Part shown: positions 16,938 to 26,200 of the stretch, piece by piece
How the letters are laid out: the number at the start of each line of letters is the position of its first letter
Position numbering within the stretch: position 1 is the stretch's first letter
NCBI GenBank assembly: GCA_037443945.1
Contig: JBBINH010000025.1
Location: 1-48,729 of the forward strand
DNA length: 48,729 nt
DNA from: SSF26 sp037443945
GTDB taxonomy: Bacteria; Chloroflexota; Anaerolineae; J102
Direction of reading: 5' to 3'
Notes under the pieces: generated by a model
The model's input: the letters and a program-made list of their open reading frames with translations, nothing else
What the model was told of the DNA's origin: nothing
Database searches by the model: none
Position numbers and translations under genes: made by a program

Positions 16938-18224
16938 CTACACCATCAGGGCCAGAAACCGTTCGACATCGTAGACCGCCGCCTGGGCAACGGGTGATAA
17001 CCGCGGCAGAACCAGGTCGAAGGCATGATCGGCATGCGGATATTCGATGAGCACGGCGACGACACCGGCGGCCAGGAGGGCTTCGTAAAATCGTCTGACC
17101 GTGGGCGCAAAGCCGAAAAAATCGTCGCTGCCCTGCAGCAGCAGTGTGGGTGGGCAATGCGGGCCGAGGTGGGCAACAGGCGAGAGCAAGCGGTACAGAT
17201 AGGGGACGGTTTCCGGGCGACCGCCGAGGAGCCGGGCGATGTAGTTCATCTCCTCGCTGGCTGCGCAGGCGCGCGGCACAAAACCCAAGGCCCGGAACGT
17301 GGCCAAAGCCGCCCACGCCCGTAGCCGCGTGGCTTCGTTTTGCGCACCGAGCAGGTCTTCAATCAGCGCCTGCGATTCCCGGTAAATGGCCAGCAGGTCG
17401 GTAGGCGGGTAGAACGCGGCCACCGCCCGCACCGAAGTATCCCCTGCTTCCGGGCCCGGCGGCAGTTCGGGATGGTTGGGGGTGTAGGCTGCCAGCAGCG
17501 CCAGATGCCCTCCGGCCGAGCCACCGATGAGGACGATACGGTCCGGGCGGATGTCGTAATCGGCAGCATGGGCCTTCAACCAGAGAATGGCGCGCTTGAC
17601 ATCGCCCACCATTTGGGTCAGCGGCACCTTCGGCCCCAGGCTGTAGGCGATATCCAGGATGACATGACCCTGTCCGGCCAGACGTCGGAAGAAGGGCCGC
17701 GTCCCTGCGTCCTTGTCACCACGGCGCCAGGCGCCACCGTGGATGTAGATGATACCCAGGCCGCTGTGGGTTACGTGGGTGGGCGGCAGCCACAGATCGG
17801 CCAGGAGGGGGGTCCCGTCGGTGGAAACGCCGTAACGGATGTCCGGCAGGTGTATGGCCGGCGGCGGGGGTGTTAGCGGCGTCCAACGCCGCGGCCACAG
17901 GCGTGGCCGCAATTCCAGGGGGATGCGCTGTTCCCAGTCAGGGCCAAAGGCGCGGGCAAAGGCATCGTGGTGGGAACTGACGCGTTGGATGTAATGGGCA
18001 TTGAGGGCAGCGCCCAAAAAGCCGGCCGTCACCAGGGCGCCGTTCCGTCGCCTCAGCCCGACCAGAGCGGCCACGATCCCGATCAAGCCCAACACCGGGG
18101 CCAGAGCCTGGGCCAGCAGACGCAGGGGCCATAGCCACACCGAGGCCGGTGGCCCTTTAGGGCGATAGAACAGCAGCGAGCTGAGCAGCACAACCGTATA
18201 GGGAACGACGGCAAGGAGACGCAT
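16938..18224 (-). CDS. Membrane-anchored alpha/beta-hydrolase (BD-FAE/HSL-like esterase)
   Basis: The product is 428 residues from the ATG at 18224; a TTG 39 nt upstream is less likely. Two to three N-terminal hydrophobic segments (about 4-20, 34-58, 63-80) precede an esterase domain with HGGAW (162-166), nucleophile Ser236 in GGSAGGH, Asp in QGSDDFF and His in PHADHAF. This layout fits HSL/BD-FAE carboxylesterases anchored to the membrane. It is convergent with the fusion gene (3 bp between stops), so opposing transcripts would overlap. The substrate is unknown. Confidence 0.9.
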   Translation of the reverse strand: MRLLAVVPYTVVLLSSLLFYRPKGPPASVWLWPLRLLAQALAPVLGLIGIVAALVGLRRRNGALVTAGFLGAALNAHYIQRVSSHHDAFARAFGPDWEQRIPLELRPRLWPRRWTPLTPPPPAIHLPDIRYGVSTDGTPLLADLWLPPTHVTHSGLGIIYIHGGAWRRGDKDAGTRPFFRRLAGQGHVILDIAYSLGPKVPLTQMVGDVKRAILWLKAHAADYDIRPDRIVLIGGSAGGHLALLAAYTPNHPELPPGPEAGDTSVRAVAAFYPPTDLLAIYRESQALIEDLLGAQNEATRLRAWAALATFRALGFVPRACAASEEMNYIARLLGGRPETVPYLYRLLSPVAHLGPHCPPTLLLQGSDDFFGFAPTVRRFYEALLAAGVVAVLIEYPHADHAFDLVLPRLSPVAQAAVYDVERFLALMV

Positions 18225-18271
18225 CGATCTGGCGAAGTGCAGATGGGAGCAAGAGAGGCGCAAAGAGAGGC

Positions 18272-18309
18272 CTGACGCACCGCGTCAGACCACAACCGGA
18301 TTTATTATA
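18272..18309 (-). promoter_or_regulatory. Promoter -10 and 5' hairpin of the esterase gene
   Basis: The minus strand has TATAAT at 18309-18304. About 15 nt downstream is a perfect stem-loop, CTGACGC-GGT-GCGTCAG (18288-18272), so the leader would fold near the 5' end. No good -35 is seen. Confidence 0.4.
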
Positions 18310-18340
18310 CCCTCAACAGGTCGTCGGTGTGCGGTTGGAG

Positions 18341-18369
18341 TTGGCAGAACATGACGGGCTATGTACAAT
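18341..18369 (+). promoter_or_regulatory. Promoter of the DsbA-like gene
   Basis: TTGGCA (18341-18346), a 17-bp spacer and TACAAT (18364-18369). The predicted leader is about 38 nt before the ATG at 18413. It lies back to back with the esterase promoter. Confidence 0.6.
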
Positions 18370-18412
18370 GGCAGGCAAACCGCTTTTGGCTCTTTCTTTT
18401 TCAAAATGTGCC

Positions 18413-19162
18413 ATGACAAAAAAGCCTTCCAAACCCGCTGAACCTGTGGCGGCTTCATCGGCGGCCGCCCGCCGTGAACTCCGGCGTCAGCGCGAGGCCC
18501 GCCGTCGTCGTATCCGCTATCTGGCCTATAGCGTCATTGCCCTTGGCGTTCTGTTGGTGGTGGGGCTTATCGTATGGGTCAATCGGCCACGACCTCTGGA
18601 GTTGAGCAGGGTCTTCACCGAAAATCCGCCCAACGCCGACGGACTGGCCTGGGGCGGACCCGAAAATGCGGCCGTTGTCATTCGCGAGTACAGCGATTTC
18701 CAATGTCCCTTCTGTGCCCGCCATGCCTTGGAGACCCTGCCGCAATTGATCGAGCGCTACGCCGCCAATCCGAATGTCCGCTACGAATTTCATCCCTTTG
18801 CTTTTCTCGGTCCGGAGTCGGTAGATGCGACCATGGCGGCTCTGTGCGCCGCCGATCAGGATAAGTTCTGGCCCTATCACGATACCCTGTTTGCCAACCA
18901 GCGCGGCGAAAACATCGGCGCTTTCAACAGGACCAGTCTGCGCCAGATCGCCCAGGCCATCGGTCTGGACATGGGGCAATTCGACCGTTGCTGGGATAGC
19001 GGCGTTAAGCGTCGTGATGTGAACGACTTTCTCAGCGAAGGTCGGCAGCGTGGGGTGCAATCCACACCGACCTTTTTCATCAACGACCGGCAAATCCTGG
19101 GCGCGCAGCCGCTCGAAACGTTCATCAGCGCCATCGAAGAGGCGCTGGCCGCCGCGCAGTAG
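18413..19162 (+). CDS. Membrane-anchored DsbA-family thiol-disulfide oxidoreductase
   Basis: The 249-residue protein has a basic cytoplasmic N-terminus (1-35), one membrane helix (about 36-57) and an extracytoplasmic thioredoxin-fold domain. Active site C98PFC101, the cis-Pro loop STPTFF and the helical insertion between them are intact. This is the DsbA/BdbD type that oxidises or isomerises secreted protein cysteines. The start at 18413 is downstream of the promoter; an in-frame ATG at 18368 overlaps the -10 box and is rejected. A threonine-synthase-like gene follows after 48 bp. Confidence 0.92.
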   Translation: MTKKPSKPAEPVAASSAAARRELRRQREARRRRIRYLAYSVIALGVLLVVGLIVWVNRPRPLELSRVFTENPPNADGLAWGGPENAAVVIREYSDFQCPFCARHALETLPQLIERYAANPNVRYEFHPFAFLGPESVDATMAALCAADQDKFWPYHDTLFANQRGENIGAFNRTSLRQIAQAIGLDMGQFDRCWDSGVKRRDVNDFLSEGRQRGVQSTPTFFINDRQILGAQPLETFISAIEEALAAAQ

Positions 19163-19210
19163 CCTTCCCTCTTTGCGACGTTACTCCGTGGTTGTGAGAA
19201 CCCGGAGCGA

Positions 19211-20320
19211 ATGCCGACCACACCGTTTCGCCTACGCTGTCGGATTTGCAATCAGCCGGTGGAGTGGCCTCCGGCCGGGCTGCGATGTCCGCGGCCGGCG
19301 TGTCGCGGTCCCTTGCAGTTGCGCAGTACCGTTCCGTTTGACCCCGGCCTGGTCGAGCCGAGCTTGCCGGGCATGTGGCGTTTTCGACATCTTCTGCCGC
19401 CTATTCCCGATAATCCCATCACCCTGGGCGAGGGCCATACGCCGCTGCTGGCCGAAGAAGTCAACGGCCGCATGCTCTACCTTAAGAACGAAAGCCTGAA
19501 CCCAACCGGCAGCTACAAGGACCGGGGGGCAGCGCTGTTGATCAACCTGCGCGGCCAGGCCACCGTGGTCATGGATGACTCGTCCGGGAACGCCGGCGCC
19601 GCGCTGGCCGCCTACGCCGCCCGGGCTCGGGTGGAGGCTCACATCTACGTCCCGGCCCGTGCCCCGAAAGCCAAGAAAAACCAGATCCTCCGTTACGGCG
19701 CCCGGCTTATCCCCGTGAGCGGTAACCGCACCGATGTCACGGTGGCGGCCGAAGCGGCGGCGACGGCGCCCGGCGTGTTCTATGCCAGTCATGTCTGGCA
19801 TCCGGGCTATGCCCTGGCCATGCAGACCATTGCCTGGGAGATCTGGGAAGATTTGGGCGGCCGTGCCCCGGATTGGGTGGTGGTGCCGGTGGGCAACGGC
19901 ACGTTGCTGCGCGGGCTGCGCTGGGGCTTTCGCAGCCTGCAAAAAGGCCGTTGTATTCGCCAGCTGCCGCGCCTGGTCGCCGTGCAGGCGGCGAACTGCG
20001 CGCCGTTGCTTGCTTTTAGCCACAATAGCTACCATCCCCAGACGTTTCGGGCCCGGCGCACCGTTGCCGACGGGGTCGCCGTGCCGCATCCGCCCTTGTT
20101 GGAGGCCGTATGGGCGGCCGTGCGCAAAACCAAGGGCTGCGTTTTGGCGGTTGCGGAGGCCGACATTCGGCCGGCCCAGACGGCGTTGGCCCATCGCGGT
20201 TTCTTCGTCGAACCGACGGCCGCCCTGCCTTTCGCCGCACTGTCTCAGCTCGAACCGCAGTTGCAACCCGACGATACCGTTGTTCTGATTCTGACCGGTC
20301 ATGGCTTCAAGTCCTCCTGA
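19211..20320 (+). CDS. Threonine-synthase-like PLP enzyme with N-terminal zinc ribbon
   Basis: The 369-residue protein starts with a four-Cys zinc ribbon (C10, C13, C26, C31). The fold-type II PLP core follows: the Schiff-base Lys103 in NPTGSYKDRG and a SSGNAGAALAAYAA loop that grips the PLP phosphate. Threonine synthases of this subfamily (ThrC, class I-like with zinc ribbon) convert O-phosphohomoserine to threonine. The Tyr in SYKDR (more often Phe) and the ribbon leave room for another role, for example a threonine-synthase paralogue. It overlaps the start of rnc by 20 nt. Confidence 0.82.
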   Translation: MPTTPFRLRCRICNQPVEWPPAGLRCPRPACRGPLQLRSTVPFDPGLVEPSLPGMWRFRHLLPPIPDNPITLGEGHTPLLAEEVNGRMLYLKNESLNPTGSYKDRGAALLINLRGQATVVMDDSSGNAGAALAAYAARARVEAHIYVPARAPKAKKNQILRYGARLIPVSGNRTDVTVAAEAAATAPGVFYASHVWHPGYALAMQTIAWEIWEDLGGRAPDWVVVPVGNGTLLRGLRWGFRSLQKGRCIRQLPRLVAVQAANCAPLLAFSHNSYHPQTFRARRTVADGVAVPHPPLLEAVWAAVRKTKGCVLAVAEADIRPAQTALAHRGFFVEPTAALPFAALSQLEPQLQPDDTVVLILTGHGFKSS

Positions 20321-21029
20321 TGTTCTGGCGGTGTTGCGGGCCTGCGAGGCGCAGTTGGACCTTTGTTTTAACGACAAATCGCTCCTCCTGCGCGCCCTTA
20401 CCCACCGTTCCTATCTCAACGAGGCCGATCTGATCTACGCCGACAACGAACGGCTTGAGTTCCTGGGCGATGCCGTGCTGGCCTTGATCGTGGCCGAATG
20501 GCTCTATCAGCGCTTTCCCGAACAGCGGGAGGGCTTTCTTACGGCCGTGCGCGCTTATCTGGTGCGCAGTGAGGCCCTGGCCGGCTACGCGCGGCGCCTG
20601 GGGTTGGGCCAGTTCTTGCTCCTGAGCCGGGGCGAGCATGAGAGCGGCGGCCGCGAACGGGACTCCATCCTGGCGGCCGCCTTCGAGGCCCTCATCGGCG
20701 CGCTGTATCTGGACCAGGGTATGGCGGCCGTGACGCGCTTTTTGCTGCCGCTGCTCGAACCGCTTCTGGCCGACATTCGTAACGGCCAGGTGCACAAAGA
20801 TGCGCGGACCCGACTGCAGGAGTGGGCGCAGGCTCATCTCGGTGCTACGCCGGTTTATACGACGATAGCGGCAAGCGGTCCCGATCATGCCCGGCAATTT
20901 ACGGTTGAGGTCCGCATTCGGGATGAGGTGTTCGGCGTCGGCAGTGGGCCCAGTAAACAGCAAGCAGCGCAAGAGGCCGCCGAGGCTGCCTTGCAAAAGG
21001 TGGCCCAATTCATCGCTCCGGAGCCCTAA
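20301..21029 (+). CDS. rnc: Ribonuclease III
   Basis: The 242-residue protein has the RNase III signature NERLEFLGDAVL (about 48-59), a second catalytic acidic segment (AAAFEALIGALYLD) and a C-terminal double-stranded-RNA-binding domain (about 170-237, ending QQAAQEAAEAALQ). It processes rRNA precursors and structured mRNAs. The ATG overlaps the previous gene by 20 nt, indicating translational coupling. rnc leads an operon that ends with smc, as in several bacterial phyla. Confidence 0.95.
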   Translation: MASSPPDVLAVLRACEAQLDLCFNDKSLLLRALTHRSYLNEADLIYADNERLEFLGDAVLALIVAEWLYQRFPEQREGFLTAVRAYLVRSEALAGYARRLGLGQFLLLSRGEHESGGRERDSILAAAFEALIGALYLDQGMAAVTRFLLPLLEPLLADIRNGQVHKDARTRLQEWAQAHLGATPVYTTIAASGPDHARQFTVEVRIRDEVFGVGSGPSKQQAAQEAAEAALQKVAQFIAPEP

Positions 21030-21034
21030 ACGCC

Positions 21035-21922
21035 TTGCGTGTGCTGATCACCGGCGCCAGCGGCTATTTGGGGCGCCATCTCCTGGCGATGCTCCCGGCG
21101 GACTGGAACGTATGGGCCGGGTACTACGAGCATCCGCCGGCAACCGGACCGCAGGTCACGCCCTTGCGGCTCGATATCACCGAGGCCGAAGCGACGAGGG
21201 TCGCCATAGCCACCATTCAGCCCGACCTGGTCATCCATACGGCCATCAGCCGTCGGCCCGAGGACTTCGACCGGGTTATCGTGGCCGGGAGCGAGCATGT
21301 GGCCCAGGCGACGGCGGCGGTAGGCGCCCGTCTCCTCCATGTATCCACCGATATCCTCTTTGACGGCACGGCTGCCCGTTATGAGGAGGCCGACCTGCCC
21401 TGCCCGGAGCCGAAGCCCGGCCAGGCCGATCCGCTTTCGCCGCACGGCCGGGCCAAAGCTCGCGCCGAGCTGCGGGTGCGGGCATCTCATCCGGCGCCGG
21501 TTATCGTGCGCACGTCGCTCATTTACGGCTTTCATCCGCCCGATCACAGCACCTCCTGGCTGATCGCCGGGATCCGCCGCGGGGAACCGGTGGTTCTCTT
21601 CACCGATCAAATCCGTCGACCGATTTATGTCGTCGATCTGGCCCGGGCTTTGATCGAACTGGCCGGTCTGGACTTCACCGGCGTCATCCATCTCGTCGGT
21701 CCCACCGCCCTGAGTCGTTATGATTTCGGCCTGTTGCTGTGTCGGGCCTTGGGCTTGCCGACGAGTTGCATTCGGCCGGGGCCTACTCCGGCCGAGGTCG
21801 TCGCCCCGCGCCGGTTGGATCTGAGCGACGAGTTGGCGCAGCGGCTGTTGCGTACCCGGCGGCGTAGCCCGCAGGAGGTTTGTCGTCCCGGCGTGGCGGC
21901 GACTCCGGAGTGGCGACGATGA
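21035..21922 (+). CDS. RmlD-like NAD(P)-dependent sugar-nucleotide reductase (atypical)
   Basis: The 295-residue short-chain dehydrogenase has GASGYLG for NAD(P) (7-13), LDIT and HTA segments, STD(I)LFDG and an RTSLIYG segment. This is the pattern of dTDP-4-dehydrorhamnose reductase (RmlD). The catalytic YxxxK is H137GRAK141, so Tyr is replaced by His. The reaction is therefore uncertain; a related reductase or a non-catalytic relative are alternatives. The start is TTG at 21035, 5 bp after rnc. It overlaps the next gene by ATGA. Confidence 0.82.
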   Translation: MRVLITGASGYLGRHLLAMLPADWNVWAGYYEHPPATGPQVTPLRLDITEAEATRVAIATIQPDLVIHTAISRRPEDFDRVIVAGSEHVAQATAAVGARLLHVSTDILFDGTAARYEEADLPCPEPKPGQADPLSPHGRAKARAELRVRASHPAPVIVRTSLIYGFHPPDHSTSWLIAGIRRGEPVVLFTDQIRRPIYVVDLARALIELAGLDFTGVIHLVGPTALSRYDFGLLLCRALGLPTSCIRPGPTPAEVVAPRRLDLSDELAQRLLRTRRRSPQEVCRPGVAATPEWRR

Positions 21923-22443
21923 GCGACGTCGCAGGCACACGTCCTGACCTTTGGTTTTTGACTCCTCCGGCCCCCGACCGCTGGCACGCGTTCGCCGCCT
22001 ATTTTGCCGATCGGGGTTACAGATGGTATACCTGGCCGATGACCGCAACCGTCGCCCCCTTTGAGAGTCTATCGAACGGCTCGAATCCTCCGGAAACCAA
22101 CATGGTGATCGTGGCCCGGCGTGTGTTTCCGAGAACGTTTCCGTCTGTGCCAAGGCTAAAGGCCTGGGCCTTGCTGGAACCTTCCGGCCGCAGTCTGATG
22201 GGGCTTCGTCGTCAGGCGCCACCCCGGCCCGGCTGGATCGGCCTGGGCAGCCGCCAAGGTCTTGTGATCCGGATCCTCGCGCGGCGGTTTCGGTCTTCCC
22301 CGCCGTTCACCGTCCATACCTTCGAGGGGCTCGGCGCCGACCTTCCCTTTGCCCCCGGTTGGGAACGTGTCGCCTACGCGCTGCGCCGCTGGCTCGAAGA
22401 GGTGGTTTGCGGAGGAGAGGAGGGAGCCGCCAATGCGATTTGA
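21919..22443 (+). CDS. Hypothetical protein in the rnc-smc operon
   Basis: A 174-residue protein, unrecognised. The ATG at 21919 overlaps the previous stop as ATGA, strongly supporting translational coupling. It is soluble with no signal peptide or membrane segment and is rich in Pro, Trp and Arg (RWYTWP, RRVFPRTF, LRRWLEEV). Its two halves do not show a familiar fold. The GC-rich codon use resembles the neighbours, so it looks native. Confidence 0.75.
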   Translation: MSDVAGTRPDLWFLTPPAPDRWHAFAAYFADRGYRWYTWPMTATVAPFESLSNGSNPPETNMVIVARRVFPRTFPSVPRLKAWALLEPSGRSLMGLRRQAPPRPGWIGLGSRQGLVIRILARRFRSSPPFTVHTFEGLGADLPFAPGWERVAYALRRWLEEVVCGGEEGAANAI

Positions 22444-22458
22444 AGGCTGCAGGCGGCT

Positions 22459-23217
22459 TTGGTGCTACTCTTGGCCGATTACCGCTACTTTGGTCTGCCC
22501 ATGCGTGTTTTGGCTACCGACCCTCTGATTTATCTCGTCCTGGTTTGGGGCCTGCTCCTGGTGATGAGCCTGGGCTTTCTCGCCCAGCAGCAGACCATGA
22601 TGCCCCTCCTGAGCGGCCTGATCGGCTGGTTGTTCCTGGTCTGGGCCTTGCGTCATGCCCGGCCCGATGTCGGTCTGCGCATCGTCGGTCTCTGGACGGT
22701 CACCGTGTTCCTGCTGAGCCTGGTGGCGGGCCGGCTGCTTGACCAAGGGGCCCTGGCCGCCGTGCCCGGCAGTCTGGACTACATCGCCTCCCAGATGCTG
22801 TGGCTCACCGGCCAAAGCGGCGCTGTCGAGCAGCCGGCCATCTGGATGGCCGCCTTTGCCCGTCGTGCCGGGCTGTTGTTGGCGGGCAGTATCCTCAGCG
22901 CAGGGCTGATCCCTTTGATCGCCGGTGCGCGCTATGTGGCCATCCTGGGGCTGTGGGTCGCACGTCTTGTCGATGCGCCGCACCCGGCGGCGATTCTCTT
23001 CGGCCTGGCCCCCTGGATCTGGGCCGAGGTGGTGGCCCAGGTGGTGCTGGTGGTGGTTCTGGCCGAACCGCTCGTGACGGGCAATGTGCAGGCTTTGCTG
23101 CAGGATAGCCGACGCCGCCTGCTCGTTATCGGTCTGGTGGCGTTGGTCCTGGCCGCCGTGCTCCATTGGCTGCTGCCGGGTTGGATCCCGTCGCCGCTTC
23201 GCCGTCTGGTCATGTAG
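22459..23217 (+). CDS. Polytopic membrane protein in the rnc-smc operon
   Basis: The 252-residue protein has about five or six hydrophobic helices and a C-terminal helix near 225-240. No family is recognised. The start is uncertain: TTG 22459 or GTG 22462 (AAGG 12-15 nt upstream) or ATG 22501. I used the longest. A 15-bp gap from the previous gene and 8 bp to smc suggest co-transcription. It may be an envelope protein but gives no functional clue. Confidence 0.75.
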   Translation: MVLLLADYRYFGLPMRVLATDPLIYLVLVWGLLLVMSLGFLAQQQTMMPLLSGLIGWLFLVWALRHARPDVGLRIVGLWTVTVFLLSLVAGRLLDQGALAAVPGSLDYIASQMLWLTGQSGAVEQPAIWMAAFARRAGLLLAGSILSAGLIPLIAGARYVAILGLWVARLVDAPHPAAILFGLAPWIWAEVVAQVVLVVVLAEPLVTGNVQALLQDSRRRLLVIGLVALVLAAVLHWLLPGWIPSPLRRLVM

Positions 23218-23225
23218 GAAGGACC

Positions 23226-26200
23226 ATGCGTCTGAAAAAACTCCAGCTGCACGGCTATAAAACCTTCGCCGATCCCACCGAACTTATCTTCGATGAGGGG
23301 ATTACGGCCATCGTCGGTCCCAACGGCTCGGGTAAGAGCAACATCGCCGATGCCATCCGCTGGGTGATGGGCGAGCAGGCCTATGCCACGCTGCGCGGCA
23401 AGAGGACCGAGGATATGATCTTCAGCGGCTCGAACGGTCGCGCCCGCATGGGTATGGCCGAAGTGACGTTGACCCTGGATAACAGCGATAATCGCCTGCC
23501 GCTTGCGTTCGGCGAGGTCGTCCTAACGCGCCGAGCCTATCGTTCCGGCGAGAACGAGTACTTTTTGAACGGTCAGCGGGTGCGGCTGCGCGATGTGCAG
23601 GAACTGCTCGATCGTTCCGGTCTGGGACGACGAACGCATCTCGTCATCGGCCAGGGCTTGATCGACCAGGCCTTGGCCTTGCGGCCCGAAGACCGCCGCG
23701 AGCTCTTCGAAGAGGCAGCCGGCGTGACCCTGTATCGCCATAAGCGTCGGCAGACCCTGGAGCGATTGGAACAGACGGCGGTCAATTTGAGCCGGGTGCG
23801 CGATATTATCGCCGAGATCACGCCGCGGCTGCGTCAGCTCGAACGCCAGGCCGAGCGCGCCCGCCAATACGAGGAAACGGCCGCCCAGTTGCGCACTCTG
23901 TTATTGCTCTGGTATGGCCATGTCTGGCATCTGGGGCTGAGCCGGTTGGAGGACACCCGTGCCGCCGCGCAGCACTGGCAGGAGACCATCGCCCGTACCG
24001 AGGCGCAGATCGAAGCGCAACAGGCAGCGTTGGCGGACTTGCGGAAGCATCAAACGGAGCTGCGACGTCGGCTCGCCGAGTGGCAACAGCAACTCGACCG
24101 GGAGCACACCGCCTACACAACCCTGACCCGCGAGCAGGCCATCGCTGAAGAACGCCTGCGTGGGTTGGCGCAAGTCCGGGAGCGACTGGAGTACGAACTC
24201 CAGGCCCTGGCCGTGCGGCTGGCCGGCGAGCAAGAGCAACGGCAACAGACCGAGACGGCACTGGCCACGCTGGAACGGGAGTACGAGGAACAGCAAAGGC
24301 AATGGCAAATGGCGCAGGAAGCCCTGGCCGCCGTCGAGACCGAGCGGCGTCAGGTCGAAACGGAACTGAACGCAATCCGTCGCCGGGCCCTTGACCTGCA
24401 GACCCAACAGGCCGACCGTGCGAACCGCATTCATCAGAATCAGGAACGCCGTCGGGCCTTGGCGGTCGAACGGGAACGCATCCTGGCGGCCGCCGCGGCG
24501 GCGGCTGCCGAAAGCGCCCGCTTGGAGCACGCGATCCAAGCGGCAGAGGCTGCCCTGGCCGAATTGACGGCCCAAGGGCAGGCATTGCTGGTCAGGCAGC
24601 AGGAAATCGAAGCCAGGCGTCGCCGTATACGCGGCCAACAGTCTCAGATGGCGGCGGAACAGGCCGAATGCCAAGCCCAGATCCGCAGCCTGCGCAGCCG
24701 TCTTGAGCTGTTGGAGCGACTCCACGATGAAGGCGAGGGGTTTGGGGCCGGAGTCCGTCATGTGCTCCAGGCCGCCCGCCGCGGTCAGTTGCACGGCATC
24801 TACGGTCCCATGGCCGATCTGTTGGAGGTGCCGGCCCGCCTTGAACAAGCCATCGAGGTGGCTTTGGGCGGACGTCTGCAAGATATCGTGGTTGCCCGGT
24901 GGGAAGATGCCGAGGCCGCCATTGCCCTGCTCAAGCACGCCCAGGCCGGTCGTGCCACCTTTTTGCCCCTCGACCAAATGCGACCCCTCCGCCGACGGCC
25001 GTTGCCCCGACAAGAGGGTGTGCTGGGTTGGGCAGCCGATCTGGTCGGTTTTGCTCCCGAAGTGCGGCCGGCAGTCGAGCTCTTGCTGGGCCAGGTGTTG
25101 GTTGTGACCGATCTCAACACGGCCCGTCGCCTGGCCCAGGCCGAGGATCGCCCGCGCATGGTGACCTTGGAAGGCGATTTTGTGCATCCCGGTGGGAGTA
25201 TCAGCGGTGGCAGCCGGGAGGCACGACCACAGAGCAACGTCCTGGCCCGTGGCCGCGAACGTCGGCAACTGCCCGCCCAGATAGACGAGCTGAGCCGCCA
25301 ATTGCAGGCCCTGAAAGCCGAGCAGGAACAGCTGGCGCAAGCCGACCGGGCGCTTGAGACCGAGCTGTCCGGGCTGGCCGCCCAGATCGCCGACCTGGCC
25401 AAAGCCGAACGCGAAGCCACGGCGACCCTGCATCGTCTCCAGGCCGCGCACGAGCGCAGTCGTCAGAACGAAGCCTGGCAACAGGAGCGCAGTCAGGAAT
25501 TGACCGGCGCCATCGAGGCTCTGGACCGGGAACTGCGCACGTGGCAGCAGGAGCAACAGGAGCTGATGACGGCCTTCGCCCAAACATCCCGTCGTCTGGC
25601 CGTCCTGGAGGAACATCTGGCCACGCTGAGCCTGACCGGGCCGATGCAGGCCGTGGCCCAGGCCCAGGCTCGTCTCGAAAGCCTGGCCGCCAACCGCCGT
25701 CAATACCAGGCTGCGCTCGCAACCCATCACCGCAATCTGCACCAGCTCGAGACCGAGATGGCCGAACGCCATCGGCGCCTGCAAGCGCTGGAGGCCGAGA
25801 TGGCCGCCCAAAAGCACCATCTGGGCGAGTTGCAGACGGCCTTGCAGACGCTCGACGAGCGTCGTCACGCCTTGCAGGCGCAGATCGAACCGACCCAGGC
25901 CGAACTCGAACGCCTGGAGGCACTCGCCCCGGAATACGAGCGGGCTATCGACCATCTGCGGATCCGGCGGCATCAGGAGGAAATCCAGTCCAATCAGGCC
26001 CAGCTTGCCCGCCAGCGCGCCGAAGACCATCTGGCTTTCTTGCGCAGCCAGATCGAGCACGATTTCGGGCTGGTGACGCTGGAGACCGGCACCGAGGTCA
26101 TCGCCCAGGAACCGCTTCCTCTCGAGACGCTCGTCACAACCCTGCCGCGTGTGGAGGCCGTGGCGCCCGATACGGAGACGGAGATCCAACGCCTGAAGGG

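Noticed and set aside
23901..26189. 762-residue minus-strand frame across smc
   Set aside because: Shadow of the SMC coiled coil, with no start signal or motif of its own.
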